64,000 bases of DNA from CBDDIP01 sp965229005 (GTDB taxonomy: Bacteria; Actinomycetota; Acidimicrobiia; Acidimicrobiales; Ilumatobacteraceae), in NCBI GenBank assembly GCA_965229005.1, contig CBDDIP010000002.1, positions 1,488,001 to 1,552,000 of the forward strand. The letters are read 5' to 3'. Both the position numbers and the translations under genes were made by a program. This document shows, piece by piece, positions 15,137-23,886 of this stretch. The notes beneath the pieces were generated by a model. It had not been told where the DNA came from and did no database searches. It saw only the letters and a program-made list of their open reading frames with translations. Position 1 is the first letter of the stretch. Each line of letters opens with the position of its first letter.

Positions 15137-17710
15137 TCATCGGGACGTGCTCTTCATGCGCAAGTCGTCGGGGTCGAAGAGGGGCTGGCTGCCGACTCGG
15201 GCCACGGTGACGGGGAACAGCTCGTTCATGTACTTGACGCGCAGCTCGGTGCCCTCGACGGCGTGCTCCGGCGGGAGGTAGGCGAGCAGCAGGTACTGCC
15301 CGAGCGACGGCGCCGCACCAGCGGTGGTGACCCGCGAGACGCGACCCTTGCGGTCGACGATGCGCTCGCCGTCGATCGTGACGATCGGCTCGTTGCCGCC
15401 GACCGGGTAGCGATCGATGCCGGCCGCACTCGTGTGCGACAGCATCGCCAACGTGCAGAGCGTCGCGGCCGGTCCGTTGGCCTCGGCATCGGCGCGGGCG
15501 GCGAGGTACGCCTCCTTACCGATGAAGTCGGCGGACTTCACCTTCGGGCGGGCGAGTCCGGCCTCGACCGGGTCGTACTCGCTCTCCAGCTCGGCGCCCA
15601 TCAGGCGGTAGCCCTTCTCGATGCGCCCGGTGACGGCGTACACGCCGATGCCGACCGGCACGATGCTGAACTCCTGGCCTGCGGCAGCGACGGTGTCCCA
15701 CAGCGACAGGCCGTGCTCCATGCGCGTGTAGATCTCCCAGCCGTTCTCGCCGACGTAGGAGATGCGGAACATCGTGCACGGGATGCCGGCGATGAGCACG
15801 TCCTTCACCGCGCCGTACGGGAAGCCGGCGAGCGAGAGGTCTTCGACCGCACCGGCACGCTGGTTCTCCGGCACGACCACCTTCGACAGCACGGCCTCTG
15901 CGTTGGGGCCCCACACGCCGAGCGTGCAGATGCCCTGCGAACGATCGGTGAACGTGACCGAGCCGTCGGTGGGCAGGTACTTGCGGAACCAGTACTGATC
16001 GCGACCGCCGTCGAACGCGCCGGTGATGACGCGGAAGTGCTGCTCGCCGAGACGCTGGATGGTGAGGTCGCCGCGGAACCCGCCGTGTTGGGTCAGCAGG
16101 GGCGTGTAGACGGAGCGACCGACCGGCACGTCGACCGAGTTGACAGTGATGTGCTGCAGCCCGGCCAGTGCGCCGGGGCCCTCGATGTCGAACTCGTTGA
16201 ACGCGGTGAGGTCGACCATGCCGACGCTGTCGCGCATCGCCAGGTGCTCGGCGTTGATGATCGGCGACCACCAGCGCGCGTCCCACTCGTGCGGGCGCGG
16301 CACGTTCGCCTCCGGGTACTTCTCGAACAGCGCGGCGTTGCTCTCGTACCACTGCGGGCGCTCCCAGCCGCGGGCGTCGTAGAACACCGCGCCAAGGGCC
16401 TCTTCCCTCGCGTAGAACGGGCTGCGACGCATGCCGCGCTGGCTGGCCCACTGCTCGCGCGGGTGGACGATGCCGTACGTCTTGTTGAAGTGCTCGGCGC
16501 ACCTGGCGAGGATGTGGTGCTCGGTCTTCTCGTGCGGGTAGAAGCGGCTGATGTCGCTGCTGTGCGGGTCGCACAGGTGCGGGTAGCCGTAGGTCATCCA
16601 CTCGGCGACGAGCTGGGCGATGCCCGGCCCCTCCTTGATCCACACCGCGGCGGCCGACCACAGGTTGCGCACCTCGACGGTCTCACCGAGCACCGGCATC
16701 GCGTCGGGCGTGAGCGACAGCAGCCCGTTGATCGCGTAGCGGATCTCGGCGGTCTCGAGGATGTCGCCCATGAGCTCGATCGCCTCCTCGAACTGCTGGT
16801 CGAAGTCGTCGGCGGTGAACGGCAGCTCGGTCGGCGTCAGCGCCGCGGCCTCGTTCGAGGGGATGTCGTCCGGGTGGTGGAAGATCGGTCGGTGGGCGTA
16901 GCTGCCGACCTCCATCGAGCCGGCGGTCTGGCGCTCGTAGCAGAACGTGTCCATGTCGCGCACGATCGGGTAGGCGACCTCCTTGCCGCTCTGCTGGAGG
17001 ATGTCGATCGGGCCGACGTCGGCCATCTGGTGCACGGCCGGCGTGAGCGGGATGTTGGCGCCGGCGAGCTTGGCGATGCGCGGGCTCCACACGCCGCAGG
17101 CGATGACGACGTGCTCGGCCTCGATGCGACCCTTGTCGGTGACGACCGCCTTGATCGTGCCGTCGACCACCTCGAGGTCGAGCACCTCGGTGTTGGCGAA
17201 CACCTGCAGCGCGCCCTTGGCGATGGCCGACTCGCGCATCAGCGTGCCGGTCTGCAGCGAGTCGACCACCGACACGCTCGGCGTGTAGTAGCCGCCGAGG
17301 ATGACGTCCTCGTTGATGAACGGGACGAGCTCTTTGACCTCGGCCGGCGTCAGCAGCGAGGCCTCGATGCCCCACGCCGTGGCCGACGTCATCCGCCGGT
17401 TGAACTCCTCCAGGCGGGCTTCGTCGCGAGCGACCTCGATGCCGCCGCACGTGTTGTTCAACCCGTGCTCGACGTACTGGCGCTGGCTCTCCAGCGTGAG
17501 CACCGCCATCTCCTTGTTGTGGTCCGTCGGGAAGATGAAGTTGGAGGCGTGACCCGTGGAGCCGCCGGGGTTGGGCAGCGGGCCCTTGTCGAGCAGGACC
17601 ATGTCGGTCCAGCCGAGGTTGGCCAGGTGGCCGACGAGGCAGTTGCCGACGATGCCGGCGCCGATGACGACGCATCGAGCTTGCTGGGGGACTTCCTGGG
17701 CTTCCGGCAC
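15137..17710 (-). CDS. FAD-dependent oxidoreductase-GcvT fusion (dimethylglycine/sarcosine dehydrogenase-like)
   Basis: 857-aa protein. Residues about 12-380 are a DAO-type FAD domain with the dinucleotide motif VIGAGIVGNCLVGHLANLG and, further on, GGSTGHASNF, where the His fits the residue that carries covalent FAD in dimethylglycine and sarcosine dehydrogenases. Residues about 430-710 are a GcvT folate-binding domain and about 740-840 its C-terminal barrel. Such enzymes oxidatively remove an N-methyl group and pass formaldehyde to tetrahydrofolate, reducing ETF. GTG start at 17710 with AAGGAG eight bases upstream. The nearby etfBA and the divergent GntR support a regulated methylamine/glycine-betaine degradation role. 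The exact substrate is not certain. Confidence 0.9.
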   Translation of the reverse strand: MPEAQEVPQQARCVVIGAGIVGNCLVGHLANLGWTDMVLLDKGPLPNPGGSTGHASNFIFPTDHNKEMAVLTLESQRQYVEHGLNNTCGGIEVARDEARLEEFNRRMTSATAWGIEASLLTPAEVKELVPFINEDVILGGYYTPSVSVVDSLQTGTLMRESAIAKGALQVFANTEVLDLEVVDGTIKAVVTDKGRIEAEHVVIACGVWSPRIAKLAGANIPLTPAVHQMADVGPIDILQQSGKEVAYPIVRDMDTFCYERQTAGSMEVGSYAHRPIFHHPDDIPSNEAAALTPTELPFTADDFDQQFEEAIELMGDILETAEIRYAINGLLSLTPDAMPVLGETVEVRNLWSAAAVWIKEGPGIAQLVAEWMTYGYPHLCDPHSSDISRFYPHEKTEHHILARCAEHFNKTYGIVHPREQWASQRGMRRSPFYAREEALGAVFYDARGWERPQWYESNAALFEKYPEANVPRPHEWDARWWSPIINAEHLAMRDSVGMVDLTAFNEFDIEGPGALAGLQHITVNSVDVPVGRSVYTPLLTQHGGFRGDLTIQRLGEQHFRVITGAFDGGRDQYWFRKYLPTDGSVTFTDRSQGICTLGVWGPNAEAVLSKVVVPENQRAGAVEDLSLAGFPYGAVKDVLIAGIPCTMFRISYVGENGWEIYTRMEHGLSLWDTVAAAGQEFSIVPVGIGVYAVTGRIEKGYRLMGAELESEYDPVEAGLARPKVKSADFIGKEAYLAARADAEANGPAATLCTLAMLSHTSAAGIDRYPVGGNEPIVTIDGERIVDRKGRVSRVTTAGAAPSLGQYLLLAYLPPEHAVEGTELRVKYMNELFPVTVARVGSQPLFDPDDLRMKSTSR

Positions 17711-17735
17711 GTGCGCGCTCCTTGATGACGAACGA

Positions 17736-17768
17736 TTGACAGATCGACTGGTGATATATCACTACAGT
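17736..17768 (+). promoter_or_regulatory. promoter and GntR-type operator between divergent genes
   Basis: The 68-bp gap between the flavoprotein gene and the GntR gene holds a perfect 12-bp palindrome GTGATATATCAC at 17751-17762, one of the few AT-rich spots nearby, flanked by ACTG at 17747-17750 and CAGT at 17765-17768. A consensus -35 box TTGACA lies at 17736-17741 and TATCAC (17757-17762) could serve as a weak -10. GntR proteins of the FCD group bind short palindromes like this, so the neighbouring regulator probably binds here and controls both directions. Confidence 0.6.
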
Positions 17769-17778
17769 ACCGCACGTG

Positions 17779-18423
17779 ATGTCGTTGAGTGAACGGGCCT
17801 ACGAGCAGCTGCGGCGGATGATCATCCGCGTCGAGCTGGCCCCCGGCGACGTGGTCCGCGAGGACGAGCTGCAACGCTCACTCGGCATCGGGCGCACCCC
17901 GATCCGCGAGGCGATCCAGCGATTGGCCCGCGAGCAGTTCGTCACGATCGTGCCTCGCCGCGGCGTGTTCGTCGCCGGTGTGGACGCCAATGAACTGGCG
18001 CTGCTCTACGAGACGCGCGCCGTGCTCGAGCCCTACGTCACGCGGCTGGCGGCGACGCGGGGGAGTGACGAGCAGTGGGCCGCGATGGCAGCCGTGCTGG
18101 CCCGCGCTGCGGCGCCGGGCACGACGCCCGACGAGCTGATCGAGATCGACCGCGAGTGCCACGAGATCGTCTGGGAGGCCGCCGGCAACCGCTTCCTCAC
18201 CGACACGCTCGACGTGCTCTACGCGCAGAGCGACCGGCTCTGGCACATGCACCTGGCCCGCGTGGCCGACATGGGCCACGCCGTTGACGAGCATCAGGCG
18301 ATCCTGGCCGCGCTTCGCAGCGGCGATGCCGACACCGCTGCCGCCCTGGTGGAGCAGCACGTCCGCTCGTTCGACGCGCAGATCCGAGCGGCCGTCGGCG
18401 CCGACGCGAAACCCACTGAGTGA
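17779..18423 (+). CDS. GntR family regulator, FCD subgroup
   Basis: 214-aa transcription factor. Residues 1-70 form the winged helix with ERAYEQLRRMIIRVELAPGD and LGIGRTPIREAIQRLARE, the standard GntR signature; the rest is an FCD all-helical ligand domain with ETRAVLEPYVTRLAA, a metal/ligand-binding Asp/His set near IDRECHEIVWEA and a final DEHQAILAALRSGD. GTG ATG occur in tandem at 17776 and 17779; I use the ATG. Divergent from the demethylase gene and probably its repressor. Its stop codon lies inside the TetR palindrome. Confidence 0.92.
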   Translation: MSLSERAYEQLRRMIIRVELAPGDVVREDELQRSLGIGRTPIREAIQRLAREQFVTIVPRRGVFVAGVDANELALLYETRAVLEPYVTRLAATRGSDEQWAAMAAVLARAAAPGTTPDELIEIDRECHEIVWEAAGNRFLTDTLDVLYAQSDRLWHMHLARVADMGHAVDEHQAILAALRSGDADTAAALVEQHVRSFDAQIRAAVGADAKPTE

Positions 18424-18441
18424 GCGCTCACTCAGTGGGTT
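18410..18441. promoter_or_regulatory. perfect 32-bp palindrome, TetR operator
   Basis: Perfect inverted repeat with the half-site AACCCACTGAGTGAGC followed immediately by its reverse complement. The core TGAGTGAGCGCTCACTCA is the form seen at operators of TetR-type regulators of exporters. It spans the stop codon of the GntR gene (18421-18423) and ends 12 bp before the TetR ATG. It most likely serves for autoregulation of the tetR-ABC operon; in RNA it could also fold as a hairpin ending the GntR transcript. Confidence 0.8.
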
Positions 18442-18453
18442 AGGATCGACGCC

Positions 18454-19026
18454 ATGACGGTCGATCAGCTCCGCCAATCGGGAACGCAGCGGGCTCCCGC
18501 GCTGCCGCCGGACGAACGCCGGGCGAGCATCGTCTCGGCCACCGTGGCGCTGCTGCTGGAGCACGGGGCGATGGTCACCACCAAGCAGATCGCGGAAGCC
18601 GCCGGCATTGCCGAAGGCACCATCTTCCGCGTCTTCGCCGACAAGGACGCGCTGATCGAGGCCGCGGTCGACGCCGTGTTCGATCCGGCGCCGGCGGAGG
18701 TCGCGCTCGCAGCGATCGATCCGAGCCTCGGCTTCGAGGGTCGTCTCGCTGCCGCCGTCGAGATCATGCAACGTCGGATGCGGGACATCTGGAAGCTCGG
18801 CGCAGCCGGTCTGTTCGACAACCGGCCGAAGAGCGCTCCTGCCGACTTCGAGGGCATCGTCGCCATCTTCCGCGATTCGCCGGACGGGGTCAGTCGCACC
18901 CCCGTCCAGGCCGCGCAGATGCTGCGCGCGCTCACCCTCGCCTTCTCCCATCCACTGATGGCACCCAACCAACCCCTGACGGCCGACGAGATCGTTGCCG
19001 TGCTCCTCGATGGGATCCGCTCATGA
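18454..19026 (+). CDS. TetR family regulator
   Basis: 190-aa regulator with an N-terminal HTH: ERRASIVSATVALLLEHGAM, then TTKQIAEAAGIAEGTIFRVFADKDALIEAAV (residues about 30-75), typical TetR. The C-terminal ligand domain is not conserved. ATG at 18454 with AGGA eight bases upstream, immediately after the 32-bp palindrome. Its stop overlaps the start of the first exporter gene (ATGA at 19023), so it and the ABC pair form one operon; the expected role is drug- or metabolite-responsive repression. Confidence 0.93.
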   Translation: MTVDQLRQSGTQRAPALPPDERRASIVSATVALLLEHGAMVTTKQIAEAAGIAEGTIFRVFADKDALIEAAVDAVFDPAPAEVALAAIDPSLGFEGRLAAAVEIMQRRMRDIWKLGAAGLFDNRPKSAPADFEGIVAIFRDSPDGVSRTPVQAAQMLRALTLAFSHPLMAPNQPLTADEIVAVLLDGIRS

Positions 19027-20759
19027 CGATGATGAAGCTGCTGCGCACGTACCTGCGCTCGTACAAGAAGGAGCTCGGGCTGGTGCTCGCGTTCCAGACG
19101 GTGCAGACGATCGCCGCGCTGTACCTGCCGAGCCTCAACGCGGACATCATCGACAAGGGCGTCGTCCAGCGCGACACCAACTACATCTGGCACCACGGCG
19201 GGTGGATGCTGCTCGTCACCGTGGTGCAGATCGTGTTCTCGATCACCGCCGTGTTCTTCGGTGCACGCGCCGCGATGGGCTTCGGTCGCGACGTGCGCAG
19301 TGCGCTGTTCCACAAGGTCACCGGCTACTCGGCTCGCGAGGTCAACCAGTTCGGTGCGCCGTCGCTGATCACCCGCATCACCAACGACGTGCAGCAGGTG
19401 CAGATGCTCGTGCTGATGACGTGCACGCTGCTGGTCGCCGCGCCGATCACGGCGATCGGCGGGATCATCATGGCCCTGCGCGAAGACGTCGGCCTGTCGT
19501 GGTTGATCGTGGTCAGCATCCCGGTGCTGCTGGTGATCGTCGGCTCGACGATCCGACGGATGATCCCGACGTTCCGCGTCATGCAGGATCGCATCGACGG
19601 CATCAACCGCGTGCTGCGCGAGCAGATCACCGGCATCCGCGTCGTGCGCGCGTTCGTGCGTGAGCCGAACGAGGCGGAGCGCTTCTCGGAGGGCAACGCG
19701 CTCGTGACGGAGACCGCGCTCAAGGGCGGCCGGCTGATGGGCCTGATGTTCCCGACGGTGATCGCCGTCGTCAACGTCTCCAGCGTCGGCGTGCTGTGGT
19801 TCGGCGCCAATCGGATCAGCGAAGGCGACATGAAGCCCGGGGCGATGATCGCCTTCCTGTCGTACCTGACCCAGATCCTGATGGCCGTGATGATGGCCAC
19901 CTTCATGGCTGCGCTGTGGCCACGCGCCGCGGTGTGCGCCGAGCGCCTGCAAGAGGTGCTCGACACCGACTCGTCGGTCGTCCCGCCGGTCAACCCGGTC
20001 ACCTCGGTGTCGGCGCACGGCGAGATCGAGTTCCGCAACGTCGGCTTTCACTACCCGGGTGCGCAAGCGGCCGTGCTCGAGGACGTCTCGTTCCGCTGCA
20101 TCGCCGGCCAGACGCTGGCGATCATCGGCAGCACCGGTTCGGGCAAGACCACGCTCGTCAGCCTCGTGCCTCGGTTGTTCGACGCCACGTCCGGCACCGT
20201 GCTCGTCGACGGCGTCGACGTGCGCGACCTGGATCCGGAGCTGCTGTGGACGCGCGTCGGTGTCGTGCCGCAGAAGCCCTACCTGTTCTCCGGCACCGTC
20301 GCCAGCAACCTGCGCTACGGCAAGCCGGACGCCACCGACGAGGAGCTGTGGGAGGCGTTGACGATCGCCCAGGCCGCCGACTTCGTGCGCGCCATGCCAG
20401 GCGGGCTCGACGCCTCGATCGCCCAGGGCGGCACCAGCGTGTCCGGTGGTCAGCGGCAACGGTTGGCGATCGCGCGTGCGCTCGTGCGCCAGCCCGAGGT
20501 CTACGTGTTCGACGACTCGTTCTCCGCACTCGACCTCGCCACCGATGCCCGACTGCGCGCCGCGCTGGCGCCGAAGGTGGCCGACGCCGCCGTCGTGCTC
20601 GTGGCCCAACGGGTGAGCACGATCATGAACGCCGATCAGATCATGGTGCTGGAGGACGGTCGCATCGTCGGCCTGGGCACGCATCGAGAGCTGCTCGAGG
20701 GATGTGCGACGTACATGGAGATCGTTGCCTCGCAGCTGAGCGCGGAGGAGGCGGCATGA
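19023..20759 (+). CDS. ABC exporter half-transporter, degenerate-site subunit
   Basis: 578-aa protein: six-helix membrane domain (residues about 15-310) and a C-terminal ATPase. Walker A is GSTGSGKTT (about residue 369), the signature VSGGQRQRL is canonical, but Walker B reads VYVFDDSFSALD, with Asp in place of the catalytic Glu. The next gene encodes a partner with a canonical Walker B. This is the pattern of heterodimeric exporters with one degenerate ATP site (TM287/288, BmrCD type). Likely an efflux pump for drugs or lipids, controlled by the upstream TetR. Confidence 0.93.
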   Translation: MTMMKLLRTYLRSYKKELGLVLAFQTVQTIAALYLPSLNADIIDKGVVQRDTNYIWHHGGWMLLVTVVQIVFSITAVFFGARAAMGFGRDVRSALFHKVTGYSAREVNQFGAPSLITRITNDVQQVQMLVLMTCTLLVAAPITAIGGIIMALREDVGLSWLIVVSIPVLLVIVGSTIRRMIPTFRVMQDRIDGINRVLREQITGIRVVRAFVREPNEAERFSEGNALVTETALKGGRLMGLMFPTVIAVVNVSSVGVLWFGANRISEGDMKPGAMIAFLSYLTQILMAVMMATFMAALWPRAAVCAERLQEVLDTDSSVVPPVNPVTSVSAHGEIEFRNVGFHYPGAQAAVLEDVSFRCIAGQTLAIIGSTGSGKTTLVSLVPRLFDATSGTVLVDGVDVRDLDPELLWTRVGVVPQKPYLFSGTVASNLRYGKPDATDEELWEALTIAQAADFVRAMPGGLDASIAQGGTSVSGGQRQRLAIARALVRQPEVYVFDDSFSALDLATDARLRAALAPKVADAAVVLVAQRVSTIMNADQIMVLEDGRIVGLGTHRELLEGCATYMEIVASQLSAEEAA

Positions 20760-22666
20760 GCATCGACGAACGCAAGGGCAGCAGCACCGGAGGCGACGCC
20801 GCCAACGACGCCGACGCCGTGCGGCCGCCGTCGTCCGAGCTGCGCACCGGGCCCGGCGGCGGCCGGATGAGCATGGTCGGGGTTCCCACCGAGAAGTCGA
20901 AGAACTTCAAGGCCTCGACGCGCCGGCTGATGCGCCGCCTCGGACCGGAGCGCGCGACCGTCATCGGCGTGTTCGGTCTGGCGATCGTCAGCGTGACGCT
21001 GGTGGTGCTCGGGCCGAAGATCCTCGGTCACGCCACCGACATCATCTTCAACGGGTTGCGCAGCGGTCGCGGGATCAACTTCACGTCGCTGCACCACACG
21101 CTGGAGCTCGCGCTGGTGCTGTACCTGATCTCCTACGCGCTCGCCTACACGCAGGCGTACCTGCTGGCCGGCGTGGTGCAGCGGACGATGTTCCGCATGC
21201 GTGCCGACGTCGAGGACAAGCTCAACCGTTTGCCCCTGCGCGTCGTCGACCGCGCCCCTCGCGGCGACCTGCTCAGCCGCGTCACCAACGACATCGACAA
21301 CGTCGCCCAGAGCTTGCAGCAGACGCTGAGCCAGCTGCTGACGTCGTTGCTGACGATCACCGGCGTCGTCATCGCGATGATCCTCATCTCCCCGGTGCTG
21401 GCCATCGTCGCGGTGGTCACCGTGCCGTTGTCGCTGTTGACGATGAAGCAGATCGCCAAGCGTTCGCGCACGCGGTTCATCGCCCAGTGGCGCCACACCG
21501 GCATGCTCAACGCGCAGGTCGAAGAAGCGTTCACCGGACACGCGGTGGTCAAGGTGTTCGGCCGCCAGAAAGAGGTCGAGGAGCGCTTCCGGTTGACCAA
21601 CGAGGAGCTGTTCGAAGCCAGCTTCGGGGCGCAGTTCGTCAGCGGGATCATCCAGCCGGCGATGATGTTCATCGGCAACCTCAACTTCGTGGCCATCGCC
21701 GTCATCGGTGGGCTGCGCGTGGCCAACGGCACGATGGGCCTGGGCGACGTGCAGGCGTTCATCCAGTACTCGCGCCAGTTCACCCAACCGCTGACCCAGA
21801 CGGCGTCGATGATCAACGTGCTGCAGTCCGGCATCGCCTCCGCCGAGCGCGTCTTCGAGCTGCTCGACATGGACGAGGAGGAGCCGGACCCGCCGGCCAC
21901 CGGCAACACTGAACCGACCCGCGGGCTCGTCGAGTTCGACGACGTGTCGTTCTCCTACAACCCGGACAAGCCGCTGATCCAGCACCTCTCGCTCGTCGCC
22001 GAACCGGGGCGCACCGTCGCCATCGTCGGCCCGACCGGTGCCGGCAAGACGACGCTCGTCAACCTGATCATGCGCTACTACGAGCTCGACGGCGGCGCCA
22101 TCCGACTCGACGGGCACGACATCTCGCAGATGCCGCGCCGCGAGCTGCGCTCCAACATCGGCATGGTGCTGCAGGACACGTGGCTGTTCGGCGGGACCAT
22201 CCGCGAGAACATCGCCTACGGCAACCTCGACGCCACCGAGGAGCAGATCATGGCGGCCGCGAAGGCCACCTACGTCGACCGCTTCGTGCACTCGCTGCCG
22301 CAGGGCTACGACACGCCGCTCGACGACGAAGGCGGCGCGGTCAGCGCTGGCGAGAAGCAGCTGCTGACCATCGCCCGCGCCTTCCTGGCCGACCCGGCGA
22401 TCCTGATCCTCGACGAGGCGACCAGCTCGGTGGACACGCGCACCGAGGTGCTCATCCAGCGGGCCATGGCCGCGTTGCGCTCGCAGCGCACGAGCTTCGT
22501 CATCGCCCACCGCCTCTCCACGATCCGCGACGCCGACACCATCCTGGTGATGGAGTCCGGGCGCATCGTCGAGCAGGGCAACCACACGGAGCTGCTCGCC
22601 GCCGACGGCGCCTACGCGCGGTTGTACAACGCCCAGTTCGCGGGCGCTGCCATCGACATGGCGTAA
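20756..22666 (+). CDS. ABC exporter half-transporter, canonical Walker B subunit
   Basis: 636-aa partner of the preceding half-transporter. It has a polar N-terminal tail of about 60 residues, a six-helix membrane domain, Walker A GPTGAGKTT (about residue 425), Walker B LILDEATSSVD with the catalytic Glu, but a non-standard signature VSAGEKQLL instead of SGGQ. In the dimer this weak signature faces the Walker B of the first subunit that lacks Glu, so both defects fall on the same composite site. ATGA overlap (20756-20759) with the first subunit gene. Confidence 0.93.
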   Translation: MSIDERKGSSTGGDAANDADAVRPPSSELRTGPGGGRMSMVGVPTEKSKNFKASTRRLMRRLGPERATVIGVFGLAIVSVTLVVLGPKILGHATDIIFNGLRSGRGINFTSLHHTLELALVLYLISYALAYTQAYLLAGVVQRTMFRMRADVEDKLNRLPLRVVDRAPRGDLLSRVTNDIDNVAQSLQQTLSQLLTSLLTITGVVIAMILISPVLAIVAVVTVPLSLLTMKQIAKRSRTRFIAQWRHTGMLNAQVEEAFTGHAVVKVFGRQKEVEERFRLTNEELFEASFGAQFVSGIIQPAMMFIGNLNFVAIAVIGGLRVANGTMGLGDVQAFIQYSRQFTQPLTQTASMINVLQSGIASAERVFELLDMDEEEPDPPATGNTEPTRGLVEFDDVSFSYNPDKPLIQHLSLVAEPGRTVAIVGPTGAGKTTLVNLIMRYYELDGGAIRLDGHDISQMPRRELRSNIGMVLQDTWLFGGTIRENIAYGNLDATEEQIMAAAKATYVDRFVHSLPQGYDTPLDDEGGAVSAGEKQLLTIARAFLADPAILILDEATSSVDTRTEVLIQRAMAALRSQRTSFVIAHRLSTIRDADTILVMESGRIVEQGNHTELLAADGAYARLYNAQFAGAAIDMA

Positions 22667-22707
22667 TCACCTGCCAGGCGACCTGGTCGCCGTCTACGTT
22701 GCAGCTC

Positions 22708-23886
22708 ATGCCCCGATTCGGACATGACATGCGCGCCGAGTGGATGATCGACCCTGCGGTCACCTACCTCAACCACGGCACGGTCGGTGCGCCGCCGCGG
22801 CGCGTGCTGGCAGTACAGCAGGCGATCCGCGACGAGATCGAACGGCAACCGGCTACGTTCCTCTTGCGCGAGCTGGCCGACACCGGTCATCACAGCACCG
22901 GCCCGCGGCCGCGCATGCGCGTCGCCGCCGACGCGGTCGCCGCGTTCCTCGGCGCGGACAGCGACGACCTCGGCTTCGTCGACAACGCCACCACCGGCGC
23001 CAACTCGGTGCTGCGCTCGTTCCCGTTCCAGCAGGGCGACGAGGTGCTCGTCACCGACCTCGGCTACGGCGGGGTCACCAACGCAGCCGCGTTCGCCACG
23101 CGCCACGTCGGCGCCACGTTGCGCAGCGTCGAGATGCCCCGCCCCGGCGCCGATCCGTCGGCGTTCGTCGACGCGATCGCCACGGCCATCGGGCCGCGCA
23201 CGCGCATCGTGCTCACCGACCACATCAGCGCATCGACCGCACTGATCATGCCGGTGGCCGAGATCGCTCGCGTGTGCCACGAGCGCGGCGTGCTGCTGCT
23301 CGTGGACGGCGCGCACGGGCCAGGCGCGATCGACTTCGACATCCCGTCCCTCGGCGCCGACTGGTACATCGGCAACCTGCACAAGTGGGCCTGGACGCCG
23401 CGCAGCGCCGGGATCATCTGGGCATCGAAGGAGCAGCAGCCGAACCTTCACGCGGCAGTGATCTCCTGGGGGCTCGACAACGGGTTGGCCGCCGAGTTCG
23501 ATCTGCCGGGCACTCGCGACCCGACGCCGTTCCTCGCCGCTCCCGCGGCGATCGCGCTGATGGAGGAGTGGGGCGTCGACGAGATCCGATCATGGAACCA
23601 CGACCTGGCGTGGTGGGCGGGCCAGTACCTCGCCGATCGATGGGGCTCGCCGTTCAACACGCCCGAGTCGATGATCGGCACGATGGTGCACGTGCTGCTG
23701 CCGGAGTCGGCCGGCTCCACGGTGGAGGACGCCGTACGCCAGCAGGCAGCACTGCTCGGCGAGCACGGCATCGAGCTGCCGCTCGGCGCTCACGGTGGAA
23801 GGTTGTCGCTGCGGGTCAGTGCGCAGATCTACAACGACCGCTCCGACATCGAGCGCCTCGGCGACGCGGTGATGAAGCTCAGCTGA
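22708..23886 (+). CDS. class V aminotransferase, isopenicillin-N-epimerase-like
   Basis: 392-aa PLP enzyme of the class V aminotransferase fold. It starts VTYLNHGTVGAPPRRVL, typical of the isopenicillin N epimerase/cysteine lyase group, with the cofactor Asp in LLLVDGAHGPGAIDFD and the PLP lysine in WYIGNLHKWAWTPR. It could act as an epimerase, lyase or desulfurase on a cysteine-containing or amino-acid substrate; which one is not visible. No penicillin pathway genes are nearby. Its TGA shares one base with the hrpA ATG (TGATG at 23884-23888), so translation is coupled. Confidence 0.85.
   Translation: MPRFGHDMRAEWMIDPAVTYLNHGTVGAPPRRVLAVQQAIRDEIERQPATFLLRELADTGHHSTGPRPRMRVAADAVAAFLGADSDDLGFVDNATTGANSVLRSFPFQQGDEVLVTDLGYGGVTNAAAFATRHVGATLRSVEMPRPGADPSAFVDAIATAIGPRTRIVLTDHISASTALIMPVAEIARVCHERGVLLLVDGAHGPGAIDFDIPSLGADWYIGNLHKWAWTPRSAGIIWASKEQQPNLHAAVISWGLDNGLAAEFDLPGTRDPTPFLAAPAAIALMEEWGVDEIRSWNHDLAWWAGQYLADRWGSPFNTPESMIGTMVHVLLPESAGSTVEDAVRQQAALLGEHGIELPLGAHGGRLSLRVSAQIYNDRSDIERLGDAVMKLS

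Noticed and set aside
14867..17725. A 952-codon plus-strand open frame opposite the flavoprotein-GcvT gene
   Set aside because: Its composition is dominated by Arg, Val, Ala, His and Asp as expected for the antisense of a high-GC gene, while the minus-strand frame has clear FAD and GcvT motifs.
18465..22585. Long minus-strand open frames opposite tetR and the ABC exporter genes
   Set aside because: Arg/His/Asp-rich shadow translations with no family motif; the plus-strand genes are unmistakable.
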